A DNA stretch of 64,000 nucleotides from assembly GCF_016587435.1 (NCBI RefSeq), contig NZ_BNJJ01000008.1, positions 124,001-188,000 on the forward strand, in the 5' to 3' direction. Shown here piece by piece: positions 46,649-54,687 of the stretch (within the stretch, counting starts at the first letter, position 1; each line of letters opens with the position of its first letter). The notes beneath the pieces are model-generated. The model had not been told where the DNA came from, searched no databases, and was given only the letters and a program-made list of their open reading frames with translations. The translations under genes were made by a program, and so were the position numbers. Source of the DNA: Dictyobacter formicarum (GTDB lineage: Bacteria; Chloroflexota; Ktedonobacteria; Ktedonobacterales; Ktedonobacteraceae).

Positions 46649-47131
46649 TCATGAACGGACATAGCTCCAGCTGAGCATTTTTCCGTCCTTCCATGGCATG
46701 ACGCCGTGGAAGGGTCTGGGATCGTCGTCAAAGACCATGGGTAAAAATTCATGATCACTGGGCCAGACTGGTAGCGTAGCAATCGCTGAGCGTTCCACCC
46801 ATTCCAGCGTCCCTTCTTCATTGCCCTGATGGGCCTCGCCATGCCAGCGATCAATAATAAAGATAAATCCGAACCAATCCTGCCCTTGTTTGCCAAAGCC
46901 GGGCCAGGAGATAGTGCCGCGCAATAGCATATGATCGACGATTAGTCCCGACTCTTCTTCAATTTCGCGCTTCATACAGGACGTGATATCTTCTTGCGCA
47001 TTCAATTTTCCGCCCAGCCCATTATATTTGCCATAGTGTATATCATCGGGGCGTTTATTGCGGTGAATCATCAGAACCTGTGATCCATCCGGTGATAGAA
47101 TATATCCCAGCGTACCTATAATCGATGCCAT
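46649..47131 (-). CDS. NUDIX hydrolase (8-oxo-dGTP diphosphatase-like)
   Basis: A 160-residue NUDIX enzyme. The NUDIX box is complete: GGKLNAQEDITSCMKREIEE followed by ESGL, with the metal-binding Glu residues in place. The start (GTLGYILSPDGSQVLMIHRN) and the KYNGLGGK segment before the box resemble MutT/NUDT1-type 8-oxo-dGTP diphosphatases. It cleaves nucleoside diphosphate derivatives and may cleanse the nucleotide pool. It lies 45 bases after the HAD gene on the same strand. Confidence 0.88.
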   Translation of the reverse strand: MASIIGTLGYILSPDGSQVLMIHRNKRPDDIHYGKYNGLGGKLNAQEDITSCMKREIEEESGLIVDHMLLRGTISWPGFGKQGQDWFGFIFIIDRWHGEAHQGNEEGTLEWVERSAIATLPVWPSDHEFLPMVFDDDPRPFHGVMPWKDGKMLSWSYVRS

Positions 47132-47176
47132 CTTATCTTTAAAACTCCATTCCTCGACTCAATTTTGCTACTTGCT

Positions 47177-47932
47177 TTATTTCAGATCGCCTGCACTATC
47201 CTCTTTAGCTGCTACAGGCTGTAAACCCAGCAAGGGCAGTAGATCAGCAAATGTATGCACCGTCAGGTCAGCCACCTCGGGCGAAATCTGTTCCGGCCAC
47301 TGGCGAGGCTCATGGTGAATCCAGACCGTCTTCATGCCTACCTGGTGTGCTCCCCAGATGTCGAACTCGGGATTATCGCCGACAAATAGGATTTCCTGTG
47401 TCGGCTTCTGTAAACATTGGGCAGCCGCCAGAAAGATAGCTGGATCAGGTTTTTGTTTCCCAAACTCTTTCGAGATAAAAATGCAGTCAGTGTATGCATC
47501 AATTCCCAGCGTCTTAATTTTGCGCTTCTGCTGCTGACCTACGCCGTTAGTAACGATGCCGAAAGGAACCCGTCTTGTGCGCAGTTGCTGCAAGAGAAGC
47601 AGAATCTCATTCTCTAATATTATATGATCGATGACATCGCGCTGATAGTCAGCAATTAATTGCTCAATCGATCCTTCTACCGTCGGATAATTGTGCTTGA
47701 CATAGGTGAAGTACTGTTCGCGTGGCCTGTAGCCGTGGTTGTCCAGATCGACCAGATAATCAACCATCACCCTCATCTCAGCTTGCTGTGATGAATCATG
47801 ATAGCGCTGTGCAAAATCTCTGGCCCAACCATAAAAGGCTTTGCTACGATGATGAAGGGTGTCATCTAAATCAAATAAGAGCGCGCTCGTTTGTAGTGGA
47901 AGTAAGGTTTTTTCTGGTTGTAAGTCTGACAA
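47177..47932 (-). CDS. HAD-superfamily hydrolase
   Basis: A 251-residue phosphatase-type enzyme. Motif I is LLFDLDDTLHHR (nucleophile Asp), motif II is GIVTNGVG, motif III Lys lies in KEFGKQKPDP, and motif IV is FVGDNPEFDIWGA. This is the YjjG/Gph-like class with a helical cap, which hydrolyses small phosphate esters. TTG 47932 is preferred since AGGAGAG lies 7 bases upstream; ATG 47965 is the longest frame but covers that site and lies inside a palindrome. The NUDIX gene follows, so a nucleotide-pool role is possible. Confidence 0.88.
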   Translation of the reverse strand: MSDLQPEKTLLPLQTSALLFDLDDTLHHRSKAFYGWARDFAQRYHDSSQQAEMRVMVDYLVDLDNHGYRPREQYFTYVKHNYPTVEGSIEQLIADYQRDVIDHIILENEILLLLQQLRTRRVPFGIVTNGVGQQQKRKIKTLGIDAYTDCIFISKEFGKQKPDPAIFLAAAQCLQKPTQEILFVGDNPEFDIWGAHQVGMKTVWIHHEPRQWPEQISPEVADLTVHTFADLLPLLGLQPVAAKEDSAGDLK

Positions 47933-47960
47933 TGTTTTTCTCTCCTGAGGTAGTGCTGTC

Positions 47961-47997
47961 GCCATGGTTGGGCATATGTCCTATGCCCAACCATGGC
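47961..47997. repeat. 15-bp palindrome upstream of the HAD gene
   Basis: GCCATGGTTGGGCAT (47961-47975) pairs perfectly with ATGCCCAACCATGGC (47983-47997). It overlaps the alternative upstream ATG of the HAD frame and lies in its leader, so it may be an operator or an mRNA hairpin. Confidence 0.6.
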
Positions 47998-48044
47998 ACT
48001 TATCATAACATACTATTCTATCTTCACCAATTGTTCCTTTACCG

Positions 48045-48134
48045 CCCCCTTTCGGGCGGGCGCATGCGCGCCCGCGCTCTTTATTATTGGTTGGTGCAAC
48101 AAGGTCGCACGGCGACCTTGTTGCACCAACCAAT
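48045..48134 (-). repeat. Composite repeat: GC-rich block plus 23-bp hairpin
   Basis: The block at 48045-48079, in reverse orientation, reads CCCCCTTTCGGGCGGGCGCA then TGCGCGCCCGCGCTC. Six bases later a perfect hairpin follows: 48086-48108 (ATTGGTTGGTGCAACAAGG then TCGC) pairs with 48112-48134. The right arm is the first unit of the 62-bp tandem array. Confidence 0.8.
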
Positions 48135-48320
48135 GGAAGGCATTTTTTGAGAGTGAGATACATGGAGTGCGTAGCGACCTTGTTACACCAACTAATGGAA
48201 GGCATTTTTTGAGAGTGAGATATATGGGGTGCGTAGCGACCTTGTTGCACCAACCAATGGAAGGCATTTTTTGAGAGTGAGATACATGGAGTGCGTAGCG
48301 ACCTTGTTGCATCAACCAAT
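48112..48320. repeat. 62-bp tandem repeat array (3.4 copies)
   Basis: Units start with GCGACCTTGTT at 48112, 48174, 48236 and 48298, exactly 62 bases apart; the last is partial. Units differ by only a few bases (for example TTGTTACACCAACTAAT in the second). Each unit carries one copy of the hairpin's right arm followed by GGAAGGCATTTTTTGAGAG. Reading frames through the array are by-products. Confidence 0.9.
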
Positions 48321-48323
48321 AAT

Positions 48324-48390
48324 AAAACATTTATGTGGTGTTGCATGAAGTGCGCACTGCGCACTTCATGCAACACCACATAAATGTTTT
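48324..48390. repeat. 67-base perfect palindrome (33-bp arms)
   Basis: Bases 48324-48356 are the exact complement of 48358-48390 around a single C; the arm reads AAAACATTTATGTGGTGTTG then CATGAAGTGCGCA. It is followed by GAGCGCCGAAGGCGCG, as the hairpin at 33671-33725 is followed by GAGAGCCGAAGG. Confidence 0.85.
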
Positions 48391-48605
48391 TGAGCGCCGA
48401 AGGCGCGTACAGTCAGAGGCCGAAGGCACGAAAAGCAGGTTTTCACATGCCCTCTATGCAATAGCAATAACAACAGAGCCAGATTCAGAAAAAAGCTTCA
48501 AGATATGTTAAAATAATTCAAAATGACCCTTCGTTTGGTTGATGCAGAACTTCTATCTCATTCTGCATATGCTGGATAGTATTCTCGAAGAAAGAGGGCT
48601 TCTCT
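48391..48605. other. Intergenic region before the PP2C phosphatase
   Basis: About 215 bases. The left end carries CCGAAGG-type sequence belonging to the repeat copy. The right part is AT-rich and should hold the promoter; a GAGGG ribosome-binding site lies 7 bases before 48606. Confidence 0.4.
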
Positions 48606-49520
48606 ATGACTGTCTCTGTGAGAGCTTATTCTACGTCTGGTGTTACGCATACATCGCTGACCTTCGTTCGGTATAGTGTGCCACACGAGGGGCATGCCTA
48701 CTACAATGATGACACTATCCTGCTAGACCGGCAACGGGGTCTGGCTGCGGTCTTTGATGGCGTTGGTTCTGGTCCAGGTCAGGTGGCTTCACGCCTGGCT
48801 GCACGCGTCATTCGCCGCGCCTGGAAAGAACTGCATGCCGAGTCGCGCATCATCCCTTTTTCGACTCTGTCGAATCCAGAAGGGCTTCTACTAGATATGT
48901 TTGAGTCCGCCCACCAGCAGATTATTTTAGAGGGTGAACGCCGTGCCCGGAGTCTGCAAGAATATGCCAGGTATCCTGCAACTACTGCCGCGTTAGCCTT
49001 TTTTTCTTATGATGAAGAGAGCCATACATATCATATGTTTTATGCACATGTTGGCGATAGCCGTATTTATCTCTGGCGTCCTGAGCAGGATCTTAAACGT
49101 TTGACCAATGATGATGGATATCTAGCTTTAAAAATATTGGATGGCTCAATTACTCCCGAAGATGCATTGCGTATCGATCAGGCTAGTTGTATCAGTGAGC
49201 TAAGTCGCCTTGAAAAGAGTTATTTTGATAATCGTAATGGTATTACGCAGGCTTTAGGCCACGAAAAGTCGGTGGAGGTGCATACCGGCCATATAGATAT
49301 CCAGCCTGGAGACCGGGTACTGCTGTGTTCGGATGGCGTTCACGATAACCTGACCGATCAAACGCTGGCGCTCTTGTTGGAAAAAGAGAAGCCCACAACT
49401 GTGGCCAGGAAGATTGTGCAGCGGGCTATCGTTAGCTCGCACCAGAACGTGGCTGAAAATATGCGTGCTAAAAGCGATGATATGAGCGCGGTGGTTATTA
49501 CATGCGCAACAATCTCTTAA
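48606..49520 (+). CDS. PP2C-family serine/threonine phosphatase
   Basis: A 304-residue metal-dependent phosphatase. The metal-binding motifs are FDGVGSGPG (motif with the conserved Asp and Gly), YAHVGDSRIYLWR, and LLCSDGVHDNL; DDMSAVVI carries the last Asp near the C-terminus. It removes phosphate from Ser/Thr residues, often opposing Ser/Thr kinases or acting on sigma-factor regulators. A 50-residue segment between the second and third motifs is longer than usual. No kinase gene is adjacent. Confidence 0.88.
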   Translation: MTVSVRAYSTSGVTHTSLTFVRYSVPHEGHAYYNDDTILLDRQRGLAAVFDGVGSGPGQVASRLAARVIRRAWKELHAESRIIPFSTLSNPEGLLLDMFESAHQQIILEGERRARSLQEYARYPATTAALAFFSYDEESHTYHMFYAHVGDSRIYLWRPEQDLKRLTNDDGYLALKILDGSITPEDALRIDQASCISELSRLEKSYFDNRNGITQALGHEKSVEVHTGHIDIQPGDRVLLCSDGVHDNLTDQTLALLLEKEKPTTVARKIVQRAIVSSHQNVAENMRAKSDDMSAVVITCATIS

Positions 49521-49661
49521 CAAACGCGTGATATACTCATATATGTGTATAGACATCGACTATTTGATCGATGTCTATGTTTATGTTTTTCATGTATACT
49601 CTTCGAGTGTCTGCTATAAAACACAATTTTTTGCTATCTGATGGTGTGTGGGGAGAATAAA

Positions 49662-50728
49662 TTGGATACTGCGAGCTACAATAGTCAGATTCGACAGTTG
49701 CGTATTTTAGCTGAGGCTGCGCTGACTCACTACGAGGTTGGAAGCGCTCGTCTGACGTTGCTCTCTCATGGAGAGCATAGTGTTTTTCGTGTGGCTGCCT
49801 ATGCCAGGTCAGGTGCTGCTGCTCTCAAACCGACTGAGGGTAGCGGAGGACGCTTTGCCTTGCATCTGTGTCAGAAGGATGGTTTTGACCGAGGCCTGTG
49901 GAACTCTGAACTGCAGTGGTTGACTGCTTTAAAGCGTGATACAGATTTGCTGGTGCCGGAACCTATCGCCGCGCGGGATGGTGAACTGATGCCGGAGATA
50001 CGCATTGAGGACGTCGAGCAGGAATGTGTGTGCTTGCTGTTTAGCTGGATGCCTGGCCGTTCAATAGATTCTGGCCTCTCTCCTACCTTGTTTGAGCGTG
50101 TGGGAACATTTCTGGCTCGCTTGCATCAATATGCCAGACAGTTTGTGCCCCCGAGGGTTTTGTGCGTCCGCGCTGGGATTGGCAGCAGGTGTTTGAGGAT
50201 GAAACGGTGCTGGATCCCGATTTTGCCGCTACGCGCTGTGATGGTTTGATTAGTGGCCGCGAGTACCGTATTTTTTCTGAGATAGCTGAGCGAGCACGTG
50301 ATGAGTTCTCAATGCTCCCTACCGGTCCTGATGGCTATGGTCTGATTCATGGGAATTTTCGGCAGGACTGCTATCTCTTCTACAAGGGTGAGGTGTGTGC
50401 CATCGATTTTCATAAGTGCTGCTGGAGCTACTATATGGCGGATCTCTCGATTACCCTGGCTGGTGTCGCGGGGAGGCCGGATGAAGACATGTTGAGGCAC
50501 GCATTCTTGCGGGGCTATGAACGTGTGCGTACCCTGCCAGATCACTATGAAGAATGGTTACGCCTCTTTGAGGCTGTGCGCCTGATTGAGCATCTCAATC
50601 TTATTTTCCGCTCCGATGATCCTGCTTTACGTGCCAGCGCTCCCTCTCAACTGGCTTTTGTGCTTGACTGGCTGCGTTCATTTGTACATATATCTTTTGC
50701 TGGTCATTCTTTTTCGGGTAAAGCATGA
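49662..50728 (+). pseudogene. Aminoglycoside phosphotransferase-like kinase, split by a frameshift
   Basis: Two overlapping frames form one ~355-residue APH/homoserine-kinase-fold protein. The first (49662 to about 50150) gives the N-lobe with VPEPIAARDGELMPEI and a LFSWMPGRSID hinge. After VPP the frame degenerates and stops at 50249, while the adjacent frame continues as EGFVRPRWDWQQVFEDETVL and contains the catalytic loop GLIHGNFRQDCYLF and the metal motif CAIDFHKCCW, ending at 50728. One missing C in the C5 run at 50148-50152 explains this. The catalytic-loop Asp (HGDxxxxN) is replaced by Asn in HGNFRQD, so activity is doubtful even if intact. TTG 49662 with GGGGAG upstream is the likely start. 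Confidence 0.83.
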
Positions 50729-50768
50729 GGCTGACCAAGCCGGTCAACCCGCATGCTAATTACCTGTA

Positions 50769-51704
50769 TTATGATATTGAGCCTGGCGCAGGAGCAACGT
50801 CCGCTCCCATGGATAAGAAGCTGAGGATCTTACGCCGTATCTCTTCTGGCGTCAATCCATTGGCGATGTCATGTTGCTCTATACTGCCATAGTGGATCGG
50901 GAGAACATGGGGGACCCCGATCGCTTCCAGCCGAATGGGAATGTGCTTGAGGGCAGCGCTGATGTCAGCGGACAAGCCACCGCTATAATAAGGCTCAACC
51001 AGAATGATGTTTTGGTGTGCATAGTGGCGCAGCGTCTCGCTATCAAATGGAGCGACCGTTGTGCAATAGAGTACTGTGACATCTAGATCTGTCACCGCTG
51101 GCAAGACATGTCTGAGGGCGGGCCCTACCGCTATGATGGTGGCCGTCTTACCTTCTTTAACCACAGATAATTTGCCAAATTCAACCGGCTGATCGGTTGG
51201 ATTTTCTTGTTCGCTGAGGCGATAATAGGTGGGCGACCCATTGGCATAAGCGGCGCGGAAGAGACGATCAAACTCGGCACCTGTGCCCGGGACGACAATT
51301 TGCATGCCGGGCAGGCTGCGCAGGATCTGGACATCGCCAGTGCCATGATGGGTCATGCCTTCGGTGCTATAGTCGTAAGAGGCACCAATACTGATAAAGT
51401 TACCTTGCAGACCTTGATAACAGAAATCAAGTTTAATTTGCTCAAATGGTCGCTCCACCAGAAATGGCGCAATGGAATGCAAGACCGGGATAAATCCCTC
51501 CATGGCGACTCCTGCTCCCGTGCCAATCAAAGTTTGTTCTAAAATGCCCAGATTATGTACGCGCTCTGGATAGCGCTGCTGGATCTGGTCAAAGTAATTG
51601 ATGCTGATGTCCGCCAGCAAGATCATCAGCCGTGGATCTTGTTCGGCCAGATCTGCGAGGGTGTATTGCATTTGTGTACGCATGGGGATAGCTGTGATGG
51701 TCAT
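50769..51704 (-). CDS. Transketolase C-terminal subunit
   Basis: A 311-residue protein holding the pyrimidine-binding and C-terminal domains of transketolase. Hallmarks are RVHNLGILEQTLIGTGAGVA (with the Glu that activates thiamine diphosphate), SIGASYDYSTEGMTHHGTGD, and a Rossmann-like tail. It needs the N-terminal subunit encoded immediately upstream (3-base gap). Split transketolases of this form move two-carbon units between sugars in pentose metabolism. AAAGGAG lies 8 bases before the ATG. Confidence 0.92.
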   Translation of the reverse strand: MTITAIPMRTQMQYTLADLAEQDPRLMILLADISINYFDQIQQRYPERVHNLGILEQTLIGTGAGVAMEGFIPVLHSIAPFLVERPFEQIKLDFCYQGLQGNFISIGASYDYSTEGMTHHGTGDVQILRSLPGMQIVVPGTGAEFDRLFRAAYANGSPTYYRLSEQENPTDQPVEFGKLSVVKEGKTATIIAVGPALRHVLPAVTDLDVTVLYCTTVAPFDSETLRHYAHQNIILVEPYYSGGLSADISAALKHIPIRLEAIGVPHVLPIHYGSIEQHDIANGLTPEEIRRKILSFLSMGADVAPAPGSIS

Positions 51705-51707
51705 GGG

Positions 51708-52388
51708 TCAGGCTCCTTTTCGTTCGGCAATTTCTGCAATGATGACGCTGGGCTGCGAAGTATCTTGCTGGCTCAGGGCTGCGTAGATTTGTTCATGATC
51801 ACGGCCATTAATGGTGGAAGCATGCCAACCGAAGATCTCAAACCTGGCTGCCATATCTCCGTACTCGATGGAACTGGAATGATTATTGATCACAATGCAG
51901 GTTAACTGATTCAGCCGCTTCTGGCCGGCCACCATCACAGCTTCCCATATGCTGCCCTCATTGCATTCAGCATCGCCCACCAGCGTAAAAACACGGCGAT
52001 CACTATGCTTCGCTTGCAAGGCCAGGGTCACCCCAATGGCCATTGGTAAGCCATGGCCGAGCGAGCCCGTCGACACCTCAATACCGGGCACCTGGTGCCG
52101 ATCCGGATGGGCACCTAATATCCCATCCCAGCTTTTAAAACGTGACAGTTCAGTGCTGGGGAAGAAGCCTTTGGCGGCCAGGATCGCATATAGCGCAACT
52201 GGACCATGACCCTTGCTCAAGATAAAGCGGTCGCGCTCTTCGCTGTGCGGCTGCTGAGGATCATAGCGCAGGATACGGTCATAAAGTACCCACAGTACAT
52301 CGAGGGTGGAGTGCGCACTGGCATTGTGCTTTTCATCGCCCGTGGCCAGAGTCATCAATTTTTTAATAGCAGTCAAATCTGTCGTCAT
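51708..52388 (-). CDS. Transketolase N-terminal subunit
   Basis: A 226-residue protein with the thiamine-diphosphate and metal-binding domain. Seen: RDRFILSKGHGPVALYAILA, TGSLGHGLPMAIGVTLALQA and the cofactor motif GDAECNEGSIWEAVMVAGQK leading to VINN. The motif reads GDAE instead of the common GDGE. It forms one enzyme with the C-terminal subunit encoded 3 bases downstream. The operon has a short gap to the HEAT-repeat gene, which is divergent. Confidence 0.92.
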   Translation of the reverse strand: MTTDLTAIKKLMTLATGDEKHNASAHSTLDVLWVLYDRILRYDPQQPHSEERDRFILSKGHGPVALYAILAAKGFFPSTELSRFKSWDGILGAHPDRHQVPGIEVSTGSLGHGLPMAIGVTLALQAKHSDRRVFTLVGDAECNEGSIWEAVMVAGQKRLNQLTCIVINNHSSSIEYGDMAARFEIFGWHASTINGRDHEQIYAALSQQDTSQPSVIIAEIAERKGA

Positions 52389-52527
52389 AGCTTTTGTGTC
52401 CTTTATTTGATACTGTGAATGTGCACATAGCTTAAGGCTTTATGCAAAGAGATGCATTGTCCCAACGTTCAGCGTAAACCTGTACCTTTGTACAATGCTT
52501 GTTTGCTTATAGATTTGAACGCTATCA

Positions 52528-52564
52528 CCCCTTTGCGGGCGGGGGGGCATGCGCGCCCGAGCTC
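52528..52564 (-). repeat. Solo GC-rich repeat block
   Basis: A reverse-orientation copy: CCCCTTTGCGGGCGGG, then GGGGCATGCGCGCCCGAGCTC. No hairpin partner follows; instead the HEAT-repeat gene begins 33 bases on. The longest frame of that gene starts inside this block, which argues against the upstream ATG. Confidence 0.75.
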
Positions 52565-52596
52565 TTTTTGCACCATTGAAGGGAGAAAATATAGAC

Positions 52597-53100
52597 GTGG
52601 ATGAAACACATTCAGAGGATAGACAACAACTGGCTGGCTGGCTGGCGCAGCTACAGCAACAGCAGCGCGCTTCGCGCCTGGAGGCGATTGAACAACTGGG
52701 TCGGTCAGGGGATGAGCAGGCAATTGCCCCTTTAGCGGCCCTGCTCGAAGACCCTGATCCCGCGCTACGGCTACAAGCTATCCTGGCTTTGCGCCAGATT
52801 GATGGCCCCCTGGTGGTGGATGCACTGGCAGGCGCGTTGACCAATACATTGCCCCAGGTGCGCCGGGCGGCCATTGTCGCACTGGGCAAAATTGGTACCG
52901 GACAATGCGTTGCTTTGCTGCTGCCCGCCCTACAAGATCCCGATAAACGTGTGCGCAATACCGTTGTACTCACTTTGGGTGAAATGGGTGATGTTCGGGC
53001 ATTACCGGCCTTATTACAGCTACAAACACATGCCGATCAGACCGTCGATTCAGCCTACCTGACGCATGCAATCCAACGCCTCCGGCCACAATCTCATTAG
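52597..53100 (+). CDS. HEAT-repeat protein
   Basis: A 167-residue protein made of about four HEAT/PBS-lyase-type helical repeats, e.g. RLEAIEQLGRSGDEQAIAPL, ALRLQAILALRQIDGPLVVD, VRRAAIVALGKIGTGQCVAL and VRNTVVLTLGEMGDVRALPA. Such proteins are protein-protein adaptors. GTG 52597 follows GGGAG by 11 bases; ATG 52549 lies in a repeat element and would add 16 atypical residues. Its stop is one base from the end of the convergent regulator gene. Confidence 0.82.
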   Translation: MDETHSEDRQQLAGWLAQLQQQQRASRLEAIEQLGRSGDEQAIAPLAALLEDPDPALRLQAILALRQIDGPLVVDALAGALTNTLPQVRRAAIVALGKIGTGQCVALLLPALQDPDKRVRNTVVLTLGEMGDVRALPALLQLQTHADQTVDSAYLTHAIQRLRPQSH

Positions 53101-53101
53101 T

Positions 53102-54166
53102 TTAATCACGATCGTGACCAGATGGAGCGGTTACTTCTGAGCATGATTCAGGTGGTAGCACTGGCTGCATATCACAGAAATGGCACGCAGCTATATCCAG
53201 TAGTTCTTGCTCGATTTCTGGCCACAACTGCTTCTCCGCTTCTAAACGTGTCAGGGGAAGAGCCTGGTTGCTGGCTTCAATGATTAACTGTGTCGCCCTG
53301 CTGTTAAATTGGTCCAGTATTGTTTCCTGTACATCAGACGGGGGCATAATGCCTAGCATTATCTGATCAAAGTCATAAAAATCTGTCTCCTCAAAAGAGA
53401 GCATGAAGAGATCTGCATACCTACGAATTAATTCCATATGGAGCTCGCTGAAGTGCTGGGGTTTGGGGCTGATCAGTGTCAGGCAGCCAGCAATTTGATT
53501 GGCACGGATCAACGGATAGGCAACGACACTTTCGGCCAGTTTGTCATAGTGGATGGGGTACCAGAGCTTTTTGATGAGTTGCTTATGGATGACAAGCTGC
53601 CGTTTGATCTGTACCGCATAGCCAATCTGTGACTCTAAGCCGAAGAAACGCATATTATTATCAATTGCGTGCCAGGGAGGATTGCCGCGCCCATCGATGA
53701 TGCGCAGGCTGCGCACTTTTTTGCCCGCATAGGGCTGAGTACACTGGCAGGCAAAAATGACCACACCATCTTGCCGGGCATCCAGATGAGAGAGCATCTG
53801 TTGTAGGACCAGCGAGCGAATCGTGGTGGCCCGTAAATTTTTGCTTAGCTGATTGTACGCTTCAAGTATTCTTGCATAGAAATGTGAAAGAATCTCCCGT
53901 GGCATTTCTTCGATGACTGCAATATCGGCTCGAAATTCTGGAAATTCCGTGGAAATCATTTCAATAAGTTTTTCGCGATGGTTTGGCAATGCCTCTAGTA
54001 GCGCATAGAGATGTTTCAAGCGCGGATTCGAAGTGCCCGAAGCCCAGCGTATAAGACTAATTTGATTGACACCTAATATACGTGCAATGCGTTGTTTTTC
54101 GGTTGGGTCAGCAATGACCGCTTCTAGGAATATACGCCACCCTGACAACTCATGTGTATTACTCAA
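53102..54166 (-). CDS. HTH-GAF domain regulator
   Basis: A 354-residue cytoplasmic protein. The first ~70 residues hold a helix-turn-helix (DPTEKQRIARILGVNQISLI, then RWASGTSNPRLKHLYALLEA). Residues ~105-255 form a GAF-like sensor domain (LQQMLSHLDARQDGVVIFAC up to VVAYPLIRANQIAGCLTLIS). The C-terminal part is helical. This is a frequent architecture in Ktedonobacteria-like genomes, from general knowledge; ligand and targets are unknown. Confidence 0.75.
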   Translation of the reverse strand: MSNTHELSGWRIFLEAVIADPTEKQRIARILGVNQISLIRWASGTSNPRLKHLYALLEALPNHREKLIEMISTEFPEFRADIAVIEEMPREILSHFYARILEAYNQLSKNLRATTIRSLVLQQMLSHLDARQDGVVIFACQCTQPYAGKKVRSLRIIDGRGNPPWHAIDNNMRFFGLESQIGYAVQIKRQLVIHKQLIKKLWYPIHYDKLAESVVAYPLIRANQIAGCLTLISPKPQHFSELHMELIRRYADLFMLSFEETDFYDFDQIMLGIMPPSDVQETILDQFNSRATQLIIEASNQALPLTRLEAEKQLWPEIEQELLDIAACHFCDMQPVLPPESCSEVTAPSGHDRD

Positions 54167-54687
54167 TTACTACTCATCTAACTACTAGCAAGTGTATAAT
54201 AACCTGTTAGCTATATTACGCCAAAAAAGTAGCTCTCGTCAATAAGTAGTAATACAACTCTAAGTTGCCTGTTTTTTACTCCATCTGTTACTGTTATAAT
54301 TCCCGTGCCTACGTCTCCTTGCGAATAGGCGTATGTCCACTCTAATATCTACATATGCATTTTGTACTTGTGGAGCTCAAAAATGTATAGTATGTATTGC
54401 AGAACATGCAGTCAGTGCATGTTCTGCAATACATACTATACACCATCTCGGGCGCGTATGCGCCCGTCCGCAAGGGGGAGCTAAGATCACTATAACCATG
54501 AGAAGCAGAGACTATGTTACAATGGTTATTAACTTTACTCAAAAAGTTTTTTAATCGCGGGGATGCAAAGGACCGTAGCCTCTTGATCCAGGGGCCCGGG
54601 AGGCATATCCTCCCAGCCCTTCCCTTGCCACAGGTGGCGCGAGAAAAGCATCCGAATTGACTGTAGTGAAGATATGAGAGAGAAAAT
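54167..54687. other. Divergent intergenic region with composite repeat and structured element
   Basis: About 520 bases. It contains a composite repeat at 54384-54478 and, at 54559-54638, a GC-rich stretch that begins GGGGATGCAA and folds into GGGAGG/CCTCCC and a GCCAC/TGGC hairpin. The stretch lies 50 bases before the SDR gene and resembles 21746-21812. A 73-codon ORF here is made of repeat sequence and is not called. Confidence 0.6.
54384..54478 (+). repeat. Composite repeat: 27-bp hairpin plus GC-rich block
   Basis: Bases 54384-54410 (TGTATAGTATGTATTGCAGA then ACATGCA) pair perfectly with 54416-54442 around GTCAG. Four bases later the plus-orientation GC-rich block follows at 54447-54478 (CTCGGGCGCGTATGCGCCC then GTCCGCAAGGGGG). 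Confidence 0.8.

Noticed and set aside
48112..48320. CRISPR-like array
   Set aside because: The 62-bp units are contiguous and nearly identical throughout, with no variable spacers and no cas genes; it is a tandem repeat grown from a hairpin arm.
48013..48379. ORFs through the repeat array (with repeated VATHSMYLTLKKCLP-like text)
   Set aside because: Their repetition reflects the 62-bp DNA unit; 62 is not a multiple of three, so frames rotate and do not show selection for protein.
52440..52973. Minus-strand ORF of 177 codons
   Set aside because: It is antisense to the HEAT-repeat gene and a repeat block, Ser/Arg-rich and without family features.
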